NCBI RefSeq assembly: GCF_000953015.1
Contig: NZ_LN794158.1
Coordinates: forward strand, 682,001 to 746,000
From: Candidatus Methylopumilus turicensis
GTDB lineage: Bacteria > Pseudomonadota > Gammaproteobacteria > Burkholderiales > Methylophilaceae
DNA: 64,000 nt
Direction of reading: 5' to 3'
Part shown: positions 20,075-28,959 of the stretch, in pieces
How positions within the stretch are numbered: the stretch's first letter is position 1
Layout of the letters: every line of letters starts with the position of its first letter
Notes under the pieces: model-generated
Told to the model about the DNA's origin: nothing
Seen by the model: only the letters and a program-made list of their open reading frames with translations
Database searches by the model: none
Translations under genes and position numbers: made by a program

Positions 20075-23000
20075 ATGTCAGTCAATTTATCTCAACCTTC
20101 ATTTGTTCATTTGCGTTGCCACAGTGAGTATTCCATTGTGGACGGAACGGTGCGTATTGATGATTACGTAGCGCATGCCACAAAAGACCAAATGCCAGCC
20201 TTGGCATTGACAGATTTAAGCAATTTATTTGGCGCGATTAAGTTTTACAAAGAAGCCCGCGGCAATGGCGTTAAGCCGATTTTAGGCTGTGATCTTTGGC
20301 TTGAAAATTCAACGAATCGCGACCAGCCTTACAGGGTGATGTTGCTTTGCCAAACATTAGTGGGTTACACCAAACTTTGCGCGCTGATCAGTCGCGCTTA
20401 TCTTGAAAATCAATATCGTGGTAAACCGGAAATTAAACGCGAGTGGCTGATTGAGGCTGGTTCAGAGGGTTTAATCATGCTCTCTAGCGGCATGATGGGT
20501 GATATAGGCCAAGCGCTTTTACAGGGTAATACCGCAACCGCTAAACAGCTCGCACAAGCTTGGGCAGATTTATTCCCTAACCGTTTTTATATCGAACTTC
20601 AACGCGCAGGCCATGCGCAACAAGAGGCTTATATTTCTCGTGCTGTGGCGCTGGCTTCTCAGCTGGCCTTGCCTGTGGTGGCAACACATCCTGTGCAGTT
20701 TATCGAGACGGAAGATTTTAAAGCACATGAAGCGCGGGTGTGTATTGCGGAAGGCTATGTGCTGGCTGATACGCGTCGTCCTAAAGCATTCACCGAAGAT
20801 CAATATTTCAAAACCCAAGCAGAGATGAATGCGCTTTTTGTGGACATTCCAGAGGCTTTGGCGAACAGCGTGGAAATTGCCAAGCGTTGTAATTTAACGC
20901 TTTCTTTGGGTAAAAACTTCTTGCCACAATTTCCTACACCTAATGGCGAGGGTTTGGATGAGTATTTGGTTACACAAGCGCAAGAAGGTTTGCTTAAGCG
21001 CTTAGAAGTGCTTTATCCAGATGCTGAAAAGCGTGCCGCCAAAGCCCCAGAATATGAAGCGCGACTTGCCTTTGAAACCAGCATCATTATTCAAATGGGC
21101 TTCCCTGGCTACTTTTTAATTGTGGCGGATTTTATTAACTGGGCTAAGCATAACGGCGTGCCTGTTGGCCCTGGCCGGGGCTCTGGTGCGGGTTCAGTTG
21201 TGGCTTATAGCTTGGGCATTACCGATCTTGATCCATTGCAATACGCCTTGCTGTTTGAGCGCTTCTTAAACCCAGAGCGGGTTTCTATGCCCGACTTCGA
21301 TATCGACTTCTGCCAAGAAGGTCGTGACCGCGTCATTGATTACGTGAAGCAAAAGTACGGATTGGAGGCGGTTTCTCAAATCGCCACTTTCGGTACCATG
21401 GCGGCTAAGGCCGTGATTCGCGACGTCGGGCGTGTGCTTGATTTGCCTTTTAATTTTGTGGATGGCATTGCAAAGCTTATTCCGTTAGAGCTTGGTATTA
21501 CGCTTAAAGATGCGCTTGAGAAAGAGCCGCAATTAGCGGAACGTCGTGAGCAAGAGGAAGAAGTCAAAGAGCTACTTGAGTTAGCGCTTCGCCTTGAGGG
21601 TTTAACGCGTAACGTCGGTATGCATGCCGGTGGTGTGCTAATTTCACCAAGTAAAATTTCTGACTTCTCTCCGATTTACTGTCAAGCCAATGGCGATAGC
21701 TTGGTGAGCCAATACGATAAAGATGACGTAGAAGCGGTTGGTTTAGTGAAGTTTGACTTTTTGGGCTTACGCACACTGACGATTTTAGAAATGGCCTTGG
21801 TCAATGCGAACGCGCAGCGCGCGGAGCAAAATCTGCCAGCGCTATCATTTGAGACCTTGCCGATTGACGACAAGCCAACTTATCAGCTTCTAAAATCAGC
21901 CAATACCACAGCGGTATTCCAGCTAGAGTCACGCGGCATGAAGGACATGCTTAAACAAGCAAAGCCTGACTGCTTTGAAGATATTATTGCCTTGGTGGCT
22001 TTGTATCGTCCTGGTCCGATGGACTTGATTCCAGACTTCTGCCGTCGTAAGCATGGCTTACAGCGCGTGGAATATCCGCACCCAGCAGTTGAGCCTATCC
22101 TCAAGGAAACCTACGGGATTATGGTGTATCAAGAGCAGGTGATGCAGATTGCGCAGGTCGTCGGAGGCTATAGCCTTGGCGGCGCTGACTTGCTTCGTCG
22201 TGCCATGGGTAAAAAGAAAAAAGAAGAAATGGATGCCCAGCGTGCCGTTTTTGTGGACGGCGCTAAACAAAAGGGCACGCCTGAAAGGCAAGCCGCTGAT
22301 TTATTCGATTTAATGGAGAAGTTTGCGAGCTACGGCTTTAATAAATCGCATGCGGCGGCTTATGCCTTGGTGGCTTACCATACGGCCTATCTTAAAACGC
22401 ATTATCCTGCGGCTTTCTTAGCCGCTACTTTGTCTGCAGATATGAACAACACAGACAGCGTGCATATTTTTTATGATGACTGTGTGGGTAACGGGGTAGA
22501 GGTGCTGCCACCGGATATTAATCAAAGTGAATTCAAGTTTAAGCCCATCAGTGATAAGCAAGTGTTATATGGCTTAGGTGCCCTGAAGGGCTCAGGTGAG
22601 GCGGCGATTGAAGTGATTCTTGCGGCGCGTCAGCAAGATGGGCCATTTAAGGATTTATTCGATTTTTGCGCGCGCTTGGATTTGCGCAAAGTGAATCGCC
22701 GCGTGATTGAATCGCTCATTCGTGCCGGCGCGTTTGACAAACTAGAGCCTAATCGTAATGCTTTGTTAGCAGGGGTCAATTTAGCCATTAGTGCAGCCGA
22801 GCAAAGTGGTGCGGCAAGTGGTCAAAATAGCTTGTTTGGTGCGGTGTCTGATAGCGCTGCCCATATTTTGCCTAAGGTGCCAGCTTGGGCTGAGCCTGAA
22901 AAGTTACAACAAGAAAAAGTGGCGCTAGGTTTCTACTTGAGCGGCCATCCATACCAAGCCTATCAAAAAGAATTAACAACATTTGTGCACACAGATTTAG

Positions 23001-23536
23001 GTAATCTTAAGCCACAAGATCAACCGCAACTCATGGCTGGTGTGGTAATGGGCGTCCGTATTCGCATGACCCAGCGTGGCAAGATGGCGATTGTGACTTT
23101 AGATGATGCTAAATCCCGTGTTGAAGTGGTGGTGGGGAGTGAGATGCTTGCGCAGAACGCACATCTGATTAAAGAAGACCAGCTGTTGGTGATTGAAGGT
23201 CGCGTAAGTCATGATGACTTCTCGGGTGGTGTGCGTGTGAATGTACGTAAGATTTACGACATTGCTTCAGCACGCAGTGCGTATGCCAACATGCTGAAAA
23301 TATCCTGCAATGGTCAGGCCGACGCAGTGAAATTACGCGAGCTTTTAGCGCCTTATTGCCGCGCTAATGCTGAACAAAATAATCGTGGTTGTGCGGTAAA
23401 AGTGGAGTATCACAACAGCCAAGCGAGAGTAGAAATGATGCTTGGCGAGCAATGGCGTGTAGAGCTGCATGATGATTTATTAATCGGATTAAAAGCTTGG
23501 TTAAGCGAAGAAAACGTAAAAATCCTCTATAATTAA
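20075..23536 (+). CDS. dnaE: DNA polymerase III alpha subunit
   Basis: The replicative polymerase catalytic subunit, 1153 residues from ATG 20075. I chose this start rather than the earlier frame-open codon at 20021 because the family begins shortly before [15 protein letters not shown], which here starts 9 residues in. The PHP domain occupies about residues 5-270. The polymerase active site is [18 protein letters not shown] (about 400-418) with the two aspartates of DFDID, and [14 protein letters not shown] precedes it. Helix-hairpin-helix and OB-fold parts follow (OB region about 990-1080). Length is normal for DnaE. It follows tRNA-Leu and is followed closely by accA, an arrangement common in proteobacteria. 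Confidence 0.96.
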   Translation: MSVNLSQPSFVHLRCHSEYSIVDGTVRIDDYVAHATKDQMPALALTDLSNLFGAIKFYKEARGNGVKPILGCDLWLENSTNRDQPYRVMLLCQTLVGYTKLCALISRAYLENQYRGKPEIKREWLIEAGSEGLIMLSSGMMGDIGQALLQGNTATAKQLAQAWADLFPNRFYIELQRAGHAQQEAYISRAVALASQLALPVVATHPVQFIETEDFKAHEARVCIAEGYVLADTRRPKAFTEDQYFKTQAEMNALFVDIPEALANSVEIAKRCNLTLSLGKNFLPQFPTPNGEGLDEYLVTQAQEGLLKRLEVLYPDAEKRAAKAPEYEARLAFETSIIIQMGFPGYFLIVADFINWAKHNGVPVGPGRGSGAGSVVAYSLGITDLDPLQYALLFERFLNPERVSMPDFDIDFCQEGRDRVIDYVKQKYGLEAVSQIATFGTMAAKAVIRDVGRVLDLPFNFVDGIAKLIPLELGITLKDALEKEPQLAERREQEEEVKELLELALRLEGLTRNVGMHAGGVLISPSKISDFSPIYCQANGDSLVSQYDKDDVEAVGLVKFDFLGLRTLTILEMALVNANAQRAEQNLPALSFETLPIDDKPTYQLLKSANTTAVFQLESRGMKDMLKQAKPDCFEDIIALVALYRPGPMDLIPDFCRRKHGLQRVEYPHPAVEPILKETYGIMVYQEQVMQIAQVVGGYSLGGADLLRRAMGKKKKEEMDAQRAVFVDGAKQKGTPERQAADLFDLMEKFASYGFNKSHAAAYALVAYHTAYLKTHYPAAFLAATLSADMNNTDSVHIFYDDCVGNGVEVLPPDINQSEFKFKPISDKQVLYGLGALKGSGEAAIEVILAARQQDGPFKDLFDFCARLDLRKVNRRVIESLIRAGAFDKLEPNRNALLAGVNLAISAAEQSGAASGQNSLFGAVSDSAAHILPKVPAWAEPEKLQQEKVALGFYLSGHPYQAYQKELTTFVHTDLGNLKPQDQPQLMAGVVMGVRIRMTQRGKMAIVTLDDAKSRVEVVVGSEMLAQNAHLIKEDQLLVIEGRVSHDDFSGGVRVNVRKIYDIASARSAYANMLKISCNGQADAVKLRELLAPYCRANAEQNNRGCAVKVEYHNSQARVEMMLGEQWRVELHDDLLIGLKAWLSEENVKILYN

Positions 23537-23565
23537 ACCTAATTTTGATAAGACCCCATCTTGAT

Positions 23566-24552
23566 ATGAAAACAAGCTTTTTAGATTTTGAACAACCCAT
23601 CGCTGAACTTGAAGCGAAAATTGACGAATTGCGCCACGTGCAAGATGGCTCTGCGCTTGATATCAATGACGAAATCAATCGTCTGCAAAAGAAAAATCAA
23701 GAAATGACAAAAGATATCTACGGCAAGCTCACTGCTTGGCAGATCTCTCAAGTCGCGCGTCATCCACAACGCCCTTACACCTTAGATTACATCCAACATA
23801 TATTTACAGACTTTGAAGAACTGCATGGCGACCGTGCTTTTGCGGATGACCCTGCCATTGTTGGTGGCTTAGCGCGTTTTGATGGCAAGTCGGTGATGGT
23901 GATTGGTCAACAAAAAGGCCGCGATGTTAAAGAGCGTCAATATCGTAACTTCGGTATGCCACGTCCAGAGGGCTATCGTAAAGCTTTGCGTTTATATCGC
24001 ATGGCTGAAAAATTCGGCTTACCTATCATCACCCTCATTGACACCCCGGGTGCATATCCTGGCATTGGTGCTGAAGAGCGCGGCCAATCTGAAGCGATTG
24101 CACGTAATCTTTATGTCATGGCTGAACTTAAAACACCGATCATTGGTGTGATTATCGGTGAGGGTGGCTCAGGCGGTGCATTGGCACTTGGCGTGGTCGA
24201 TCAACTATTGATGTTGCAATATTCCACTTACTCCGTGATTTCACCAGAAGGCTGTGCTTCTATTCTATGGAAGAGTGCAGATCAAGCGTCAGTGGCAGCA
24301 GAAACCTTGGGCATTACTGCATCACGCCTTAAAACGGCGGGGTTGGTTGATCGTATCGTGGCTGAACCGATGGGCGGCGCACATCGCGACCAAGAGCAAA
24401 TGATGCAGAACTTGCGTAAAGCCCTTGGCGAAGAATTAAAAGCGGTTGAAAGTAAGCCGATTGATCAACTATTAGCGCAGCGTTATGAACGTTTAATGAG
24501 CTATGGTAAGTTCCAAGAGGTTGCTGTTAAAACAGCAGCGCCTAAGCGCTAA
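23566..24552 (+). CDS. accA: Acetyl-CoA carboxylase carboxyltransferase subunit alpha
   Basis: A 328-residue subunit that with AccD moves the carboxyl group from biotin to acetyl-CoA, making malonyl-CoA for fatty acid synthesis. The start ATG at 23566 gives the family N terminus [16 protein letters not shown]; the frame is open up to 23545 but that extension is unlikely. Motifs include [25 protein letters not shown] and the oxyanion region [13 protein letters not shown]. Length fits (about 320). The gene begins 29 nt after dnaE, and a TATAAT box at 23528-23533 in the dnaE end could start a separate transcript. Confidence 0.97.
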   Translation: MKTSFLDFEQPIAELEAKIDELRHVQDGSALDINDEINRLQKKNQEMTKDIYGKLTAWQISQVARHPQRPYTLDYIQHIFTDFEELHGDRAFADDPAIVGGLARFDGKSVMVIGQQKGRDVKERQYRNFGMPRPEGYRKALRLYRMAEKFGLPIITLIDTPGAYPGIGAEERGQSEAIARNLYVMAELKTPIIGVIIGEGGSGGALALGVVDQLLMLQYSTYSVISPEGCASILWKSADQASVAAETLGITASRLKTAGLVDRIVAEPMGGAHRDQEQMMQNLRKALGEELKAVESKPIDQLLAQRYERLMSYGKFQEVAVKTAAPKR

Positions 24553-24595
24553 CTTTAAATTCAATCTTTCTCGATTGGCCATGCTGACTTTATAT

Positions 24596-24668
24596 GTCAT
24601 CCCGGACTTGCTCAGGGATCCATTTTATTAAATCAAATTTGGACCCCGGAGCAAGTCCGGGGCGACAT
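24596..24668. repeat. REP pair A (inverted 27-nt units)
   Basis: Two 27-nt units, GTC...TCCA at 24596-24622 and TGGA...GAC at 24640-24666, face each other across a 17-nt AT-rich spacer. Each unit is itself a small palindrome (CCCGGACTTG/CAAGTCCGGG), and together they form a large cruciform or hairpin. It could end or protect the accA transcript. Related units are at 28073, 34804, 35069 and 36738. Confidence 0.85.
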
Positions 24669-24763
24669 TAAAATTATATTTTATTAAAACGACTATATTT
24701 GGTTGGTAAAAGCGTCCCTTAAAAAGGTTTCAACATTACAAAAGCTTCAACCCACGCACTCCG

Positions 24764-24804
24764 TAAAGCCCGCATTCAAGCCAACACGCCTGATGCGGGC
24801 TTTA
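24764..24804 (+). promoter_or_regulatory. Hairpin abutting the tilS start codon
   Basis: A perfect 12-bp inverted repeat (TAAAGCCCGCAT at 24764-24775, ATGCGGGCTTTA at 24793-24804) whose last base is the first base of the predicted tilS ATG. In mRNA the stem would occupy the whole ribosome-binding region. No Shine-Dalgarno sequence is visible outside it. Confidence 0.6.
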
Positions 24805-26135
24805 TGCGTATTCATGCGCAAGTGACGCAATTCTTAAGCCAAGCAATCCCTTTAAACCCAACACCTACTTTGCTTCTCGCATTTAGCGGTGGTGTTGACT
24901 CTTGTGTGTTGCTGCATGCTTTAGCCCAAGCTAAAAAAACACTCAACTTTAATCTTAAAGCAATGCATGTGCATCATGGTTTAAGTCCAAATGCCGATCA
25001 ATGGGCAGACTTTTGTGCTCATACTTGTTTAGCTTATAAAGTGTCGCTCGAAGTCATCAAGTTGAACGTTGAGAAGGGGGCTGGCTTGGGCTTAGAAGCG
25101 GCGGCTCGCGAAGCCCGCTATCAAGCTTTATTAGCGGCTAACGCAGATTACATCTTGCTAGCTCACCATCAAGATGACCAAGCAGAAACCTTATTACTGC
25201 AATTACTCCGAGGGGCTGGGTTAAAAGGCTTGTCCGCAATGGCGGCGCAAGATTCAGATAGAAGCTTGCTACGCCCCTTGCTCGATATTCCAAGGTTAGA
25301 GATTGAGGCTTACGCAAAAAGCGCTAAATTAGCTTGGATAGATGATGAGAGTAATCTCGATACGCAATATGACCGCAACTATTGTCGCCATGAAGTAATG
25401 CCGGTGCTTAAAGCACGTTTTCTGGCAGCTAGCGCAACCTTAGCCCGCTCAGCAGCCCACATTGCCGAAGCGGCTGATTTGCTCGATGAACTCGCGGAAA
25501 TCGATGCGCAAACTTGTTTGCTTAAAGGTCTAATGAATGTTGAGTTATTAGCCGCATTAACTTTGCCCCGCGCAAAAAATCTATTTCGTTGGTGGTTATC
25601 AAGTTTAGGATTTTTAGCCCCCAGCAAAGACAGACTGGATGACATGCTGACTCAGCTAATGATTGCAGGCGCTGATGCGAGCATTAAAGTGATGTTAGAT
25701 AAAGCAAACGATATCTACCTCAGGCGTTATCAAGGCTTTGCCTATATCGAAAGTAATCATCCTGAACAGGCCTCTGAAATCACCATGATTTGGCAGGGTG
25801 AAGATAGTTTGACCATGCCAGATGGCACGCAATTATTTTTTGACCGTAAACAAGGCGAGGGCTTAGCGATAGATCGACTTGGTGGGCACAAGCTCCGTAT
25901 TGCTAGTCGTCAGGGTGGGGAGCGATTCAAGCCTGATTTGGCCAGGCCAACGCGTACGCTCAAACATCTACTCCAAGAAGCGAATATGCCACCTTGGTTA
26001 CGTGAAAGATTGCCGCTGATTTACTTAGATGACACGCTGGCTGTGGTGCCACATATTGGGGTGAATTGCATGATGCAAGCCACTGAGCGTGACATGGGCT
26101 TGGTGATTACCTGGGCAACTGATAGCAAGGCTTAG
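24804..26135 (+). CDS. tilS: tRNA(Ile)-lysidine synthase
   Basis: A 443-residue enzyme that modifies the wobble cytidine of tRNA-Ile(CAU) to lysidine using ATP and lysine, so that it reads AUA. The PP-loop SGGVDS is at residues 28-33, followed by HVHHGLSPNADQW and HHQDDQAETLLLQLLRGAGLKGL, all diagnostic. The C-terminal substrate-binding domain includes RQGGERFKP and TLKHLLQEANMPPWLRERLPL. The ATG at 24804 is the only plausible start: the frame is open back to 24723 without ATG, GTG or TTG. Its ribosome site is masked by the hairpin described separately. It is separated from accA by a REP pair. Confidence 0.94.
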   Translation: MRIHAQVTQFLSQAIPLNPTPTLLLAFSGGVDSCVLLHALAQAKKTLNFNLKAMHVHHGLSPNADQWADFCAHTCLAYKVSLEVIKLNVEKGAGLGLEAAAREARYQALLAANADYILLAHHQDDQAETLLLQLLRGAGLKGLSAMAAQDSDRSLLRPLLDIPRLEIEAYAKSAKLAWIDDESNLDTQYDRNYCRHEVMPVLKARFLAASATLARSAAHIAEAADLLDELAEIDAQTCLLKGLMNVELLAALTLPRAKNLFRWWLSSLGFLAPSKDRLDDMLTQLMIAGADASIKVMLDKANDIYLRRYQGFAYIESNHPEQASEITMIWQGEDSLTMPDGTQLFFDRKQGEGLAIDRLGGHKLRIASRQGGERFKPDLARPTRTLKHLLQEANMPPWLRERLPLIYLDDTLAVVPHIGVNCMMQATERDMGLVITWATDSKA

Positions 26136-26159
26136 AACATAAAAATTTAGGACATAGAA

Positions 26160-26183
26160 AAACAGCGCCGCAAGGCGCTGTTT
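26160..26183. terminator. Rho-independent terminator between convergent tilS and the PepSY gene
   Basis: A perfect 10-bp stem AAACAGCGCC/GGCGCTGTTT with GCAA loop. The minus strand continues with a T run, so it suits transcripts from the PepSY side as well as tilS. Confidence 0.75.
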
Positions 26184-26274
26184 AAAAATGAAGATTTGTA
26201 TTTAGGAGGTTCATGATACGACCTCATGTTAACTCGCTATTCTATTGCCACCAACGGAATAGCTCCCGATAATC

Positions 26275-26290
26275 GTTAGGAGATACTCCC
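26275..26290 (-). promoter_or_regulatory. GGAG-dyad motif, copy 1
   Basis: On the plus strand TTAGGAGATACTCCC contains the perfect dyad GGAG-ATA-CTCC. A wider 32-bp block from 26261, starting AGCTCCCGATAATCG, matches the block around copy 2 at 24 of 32 positions. It lies 20-35 nt beyond the stop of the PepSY gene, not in an obvious promoter position. Confidence 0.5.
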
Positions 26291-26308
26291 AAACACAAAA
26301 GCTATCAA

Positions 26309-26812
26309 TTAATCTAAACCGATTTGGTAAACTTCTTCTTCGATTTCAACGATTTTACCTGTCACCGCATCGACTTCAACTTCCCATTCTTTGCCGTCAG
26401 TGCCTTTAATATCAAATTCGTATGAGATCGAACCGTCTGCTTCGATCGAAGTTTCTGTTTCGATGATCTCACCTGGTTTAGCCGCTAAAGCAATTTTCTT
26501 AGCATCTTCAAGTGACACTTTTGCTTTTGAAGCAAAACGCGGGTCTTTTATGTCAATCTCTTCTTCAGCTTCTGTTAGTTTGCCTGTTTTTGCATCACAT
26601 TCCACTTCCCACTCTTTACCGTCTTTACCCTTGATGTCGAACTCGTAGATTGGTTTACCATTTTCGATTTCAGCTTCTAATGAAATCACTTGGCCTGGGT
26701 ATTTTGCTAATGCTGCTTTTAAGCAAGTCTCTACTGCACCTTTGTGGGCAGGGGCTGCGAATGCTGGAAGGGTGACCAAAAGTGCTGCAAGTGCGAGTGA
26801 AATTTTCTTCAT
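26309..26812 (-). CDS. Periplasmic two-domain PepSY protein (lanpepsy-like)
   Basis: A 167-residue protein with a clear Sec signal peptide (KKISLALAALLVTLPAFA, cut near residue 19). The mature part has two PepSY-type repeats. Each contains the same core, YEFDIKG followed by DGKEWEVE and DAKTGK or DAVTGK (about residues 55-80 and 130-155), so it is an internal duplication. It is rich in Glu and Asp (EAEEEIDIKD, EIEEEV), fitting metal binding. Established knowledge: a periplasmic PepSY protein of similar size that binds lanthanides has been described from Methylobacillus flagellatus. Assignment of this protein to that role is inference from architecture and taxonomic context. Generic PepSY inhibitors or sensors are the alternative. 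Confidence 0.8.
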   Translation of the reverse strand: MKKISLALAALLVTLPAFAAPAHKGAVETCLKAALAKYPGQVISLEAEIENGKPIYEFDIKGKDGKEWEVECDAKTGKLTEAEEEIDIKDPRFASKAKVSLEDAKKIALAAKPGEIIETETSIEADGSISYEFDIKGTDGKEWEVEVDAVTGKIVEIEEEVYQIGLD

Positions 26813-26944
26813 AACTTTTCCTTAATTAAAAATACCAAATAGATAAAACGACTTAAGCCAAGGGCGGCATATTAAGTGGGTTCTTTTTACTGAGGAATAC
26901 GACTTATGACGGATAAGAAAAGTTTCAAACTTGGCAATGAATGT

Positions 26945-27490
26945 TTAATCAGGAAAAGGGGCTAGAAGCTCCTCTAAAAAGTAGGCGGACAGTTCGGTAC
27001 GATTTTTCAATTTGGCTTTGTGATAAACCGATGCCGCTTGGTCACGAATTGTTCTTTCTGAGGTACCGCGAAGACCAGCGATTTCCTCTAAGCTAAAGCC
27101 TTTAATGATCAAAAGCGCGACATCTGTTTCGGCTTGTGTTAAGCCCCATTGCTTGAACTGCTGGTGAATTTTGATAGATAAGCCGTCAATAAGTGTCTTG
27201 TTTTGATTTTGCCAATATTTAAGTTCGGTGGTGTGTTCAGAGATGTTTTCTTTGACCGCATTAATGCTTTTTTTGTCGAGCGTGTAAAAACCATAGCCTA
27301 TATATGCAATATAAATAATCACTAGGTAAATCAAAAATTCAATGGCTAAATGCCCAAGGTTAATTCTCTCGCGAATATCAAACGAGATATCAATCAAAAA
27401 CAAAATCACAATCAAAGCAATTGGCAGCCAAAGTTTGGTTAATAGCTGTTTAACCTTCAGTTCATGAAGATGAAAGTTAAACTTAGGCAA
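26945..27490 (-). CDS. Membrane-anchored LuxR-type transcription factor
   Basis: A 181-residue protein with two hydrophobic segments near the N terminus (about residues 20-37 and 49-71) followed by a short linker and a C-terminal LuxR/GerE-type helix-turn-helix (LTQAETDVALLIIKGFSLEEIAGLRGTS split over about residues 116-145, then RTIRDQAASVYHKAKLKNRTEL). No receiver or ligand domain is present, so the input is probably a membrane or partner-protein signal. Its start overlaps the end of the upstream zinc-ribbon membrane gene by 8 nt, so the two are translationally coupled. The PepSY gene lies 132 nt downstream in the same direction. Confidence 0.75.
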   Translation of the reverse strand: MPKFNFHLHELKVKQLLTKLWLPIALIVILFLIDISFDIRERINLGHLAIEFLIYLVIIYIAYIGYGFYTLDKKSINAVKENISEHTTELKYWQNQNKTLIDGLSIKIHQQFKQWGLTQAETDVALLIIKGFSLEEIAGLRGTSERTIRDQAASVYHKAKLKNRTELSAYFLEELLAPFPD

Positions 27491-27950
27491 GTGCTTGCCT
27501 TTGTATTTTTGCTTGCGCTAAAAATATCAAATGTTGATAGCAAAAAATGGTGCCAATCACTGGCAGTAACAAACTAATGAAAGCAATCGGCTGGGGCGCG
27601 TGTTTAGTCGCGGTTGATAGCTCATCTAATTTCGCGGTCAAAAAAATCTGAGCGTAAATAAAGGCGACCGTGGCAATGATGATAGGACTGATGCTGTGGT
27701 AAAAGTAATCAATTAAAGCCGCCCCGCCCAGTAGTGAAATACAGCAACACCAAATTAAAAATAAATGGCTTGTTTCTTTAATAAGGCTATTAAACGCAGA
27801 CGCACTTAAGGGTGCTCGCAAAGGTTGGAGATCTGCTGGGTCAGAATAAAGTGACTTTCCGCAGTGATGGCAATAATCGGCTTTTTTTAAGATAGATTGG
27901 TCGCAATAGGGGCAGAAGCCTGCAAATTGCTCGCTGAATACAATCGCCAA
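27483..27950 (-). CDS. Zinc-ribbon integral membrane protein
   Basis: A 155-residue protein of unknown function. Near the N terminus it has two CxxC pairs, CPYCDQSILKKADYCHHC (residues 13-30), forming a zinc ribbon. Three or four hydrophobic segments follow (about residues 60-80, 84-105 and 118-140), so it is an inner-membrane protein with a cytoplasmic zinc finger. It overlaps the membrane-anchored LuxR-type gene by 8 nt; the pair may sense something in or across the membrane. A GGAG-dyad motif lies 85-100 nt upstream of its ATG. Confidence 0.7.
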   Translation of the reverse strand: MAIVFSEQFAGFCPYCDQSILKKADYCHHCGKSLYSDPADLQPLRAPLSASAFNSLIKETSHLFLIWCCCISLLGGAALIDYFYHSISPIIIATVAFIYAQIFLTAKLDELSTATKHAPQPIAFISLLLPVIGTIFCYQHLIFLAQAKIQRQALA

Positions 27951-28034
27951 AATGATTACTCGGGTTAGAAAAAAGGTAACTAATACTATTCTGGCAAGTG
28001 TAGTTTGTATCGTGAGATGCTCCCGATTATTGGT

Positions 28035-28050
28035 GGGAGATTTTCCTAAT
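28035..28050 (+). promoter_or_regulatory. GGAG-dyad motif, copy 2
   Basis: GGGAGATTTTCCTAAT here matches copy 3 in front of the TonB receptor gene at 15 of 16 positions. It lies 85-100 nt upstream of the zinc-ribbon/LuxR operon. Just before it CTCCC (28020-28024) could pair with GGGAG, so a weak hairpin is an alternative reading. Confidence 0.55.
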
Positions 28051-28072
28051 TTCTGATTGGTGTTTTTGTTGT

Positions 28073-28205
28073 GTCACCCCGCATATTGGCGTGTGAATAA
28101 TCTGTGTTAGCCGATATATTCCACGGACAAGATCGCTGCGGTCTGATGCGGGGTCCATGTTGACTTTTGATATCAACATGGATGCCGCATCGAGTGCGGC
28201 ATGAC
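28073..28205. repeat. REP pair B with one 85-nt long arm
   Basis: The left arm (28073-28157) is 85 nt and the right arm (28179-28205) is the ordinary 27-nt unit, with a 21-nt spacer. The long arm equals a REP unit split by a 58-nt insertion. Its reverse complement closely matches the long arm of pair D, sharing TCAGACCGCAG, CCGTGGAATATAT and ATTATTCACACGCCA in the same order. Confidence 0.85.
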
Positions 28206-28300
28206 ATGGGTAGGGAGCAACATCATGTGCGGCATTAAAGCGAGAGAAAGGGATGATGCATCGACTGCTGAAAGACAGCGGGGTGTTTGGAATTGTAAAA

Positions 28301-28948
28301 CTAACTCTCAATCAACCCGCAGCGAATGGCCAGCCTCACCATTTCAACTGGGCTATTGATGCCGAGTTTTTGTTTAATGGTAGTTTGATAATTAGCCACA
28401 GTTTTTAAACTAATATTCAGTGTAGTAGCGATGCTACTTAAATCCACACCATCAACCAACATTCTAAAAATTTCAAACTCTCGCGCTGAAAGCGACTGCA
28501 TCGGGTCGCCCTGCGTGTTGTGCATTTGTAGGGCAATTTTGTGTGAGATTTCTGATCCCAAATAAGTCTGGCCTGTCATGACCCACTGAATCGCATTGCT
28601 CAGTTCTTCAGCGAGTCCGCTTTTAGCAAGGTAGCCTTTTGCGCCCGCTTTGAGTGCTTGGCTAGCAAAGGCAGCATTTTCATGCATGGACAGCACTAAA
28701 ATTTTGGCGGTAGGGTATCGCGCAATCATGCGTTTAATGGTTTCCATGCCGCCGATGCCTGGCATACTTAAATCCAGCACAGTGATGTCTGGTAAATGTT
28801 CACCAAAAATTTGATAAGCGCGTTCGCCGGTTTCCGCTTCAGCAACAACGCTAAATCTTTCGTCTTGCTCAAGCAGACGACGAACGCCAGCCCTCACCAC
28901 GGCGTGATCATCAACAAGCATTACTCGGATGGGGTTGTTTGTGCTCAT
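28301..28948 (-). CDS. NarL/FixJ-type response regulator
   Basis: A 215-residue two-component regulator. The receiver domain (residues 7-125) has the acidic pair D13-D14, the phosphorylatable aspartate D59 in TVLDLSMPG and the conserved lysine in GYLAKSG near 109. The C-terminal LuxR-type HTH is LSAREFEIFRMLVDG...IATTLNISLKTVANYQ (about residues 150-190). It lies 11 nt downstream of the histidine kinase gene, so the two form a kinase-regulator pair. A divergent TonB receptor gene starts behind the kinase, and the GGAG-dyad motif there and upstream of the zinc-ribbon operon is a candidate target. That assignment is inference. Confidence 0.92.
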   Translation of the reverse strand: MSTNNPIRVMLVDDHAVVRAGVRRLLEQDERFSVVAEAETGERAYQIFGEHLPDITVLDLSMPGIGGMETIKRMIARYPTAKILVLSMHENAAFASQALKAGAKGYLAKSGLAEELSNAIQWVMTGQTYLGSEISHKIALQMHNTQGDPMQSLSAREFEIFRMLVDGVDLSSIATTLNISLKTVANYQTTIKQKLGINSPVEMVRLAIRCGLIES

Positions 28949-28959
28949 TCGTTATTTTC

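Larger units (their letters stand above)
27951..28300. other. 350-nt intergenic region with a dyad motif and REP pair B
   Basis: The part nearest the zinc-ribbon gene should hold its promoter and contains motif copy 2. The rest is dominated by REP pair B. An open frame across the repeat (28027-28311) is explained by the repeat and not taken as a gene. Confidence 0.6.

Noticed and set aside
26213-26272. 19-codon frame starting ATG with AGGAGG just upstream
   Set aside because: The spacing between AGGAGG and ATG is only 3 nt, the frame follows a terminator, and the stretch consists of overlapping inverted repeats. No conserved peptide feature is visible.
28027-28311. Open frame on the minus strand through REP pair B, and a similar peptide in a plus frame at 36620-36937
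   Set aside because: The two share a peptide ending IIHTP only because the long REP arm is translated in both. No ribosome site or codon bias supports a gene.
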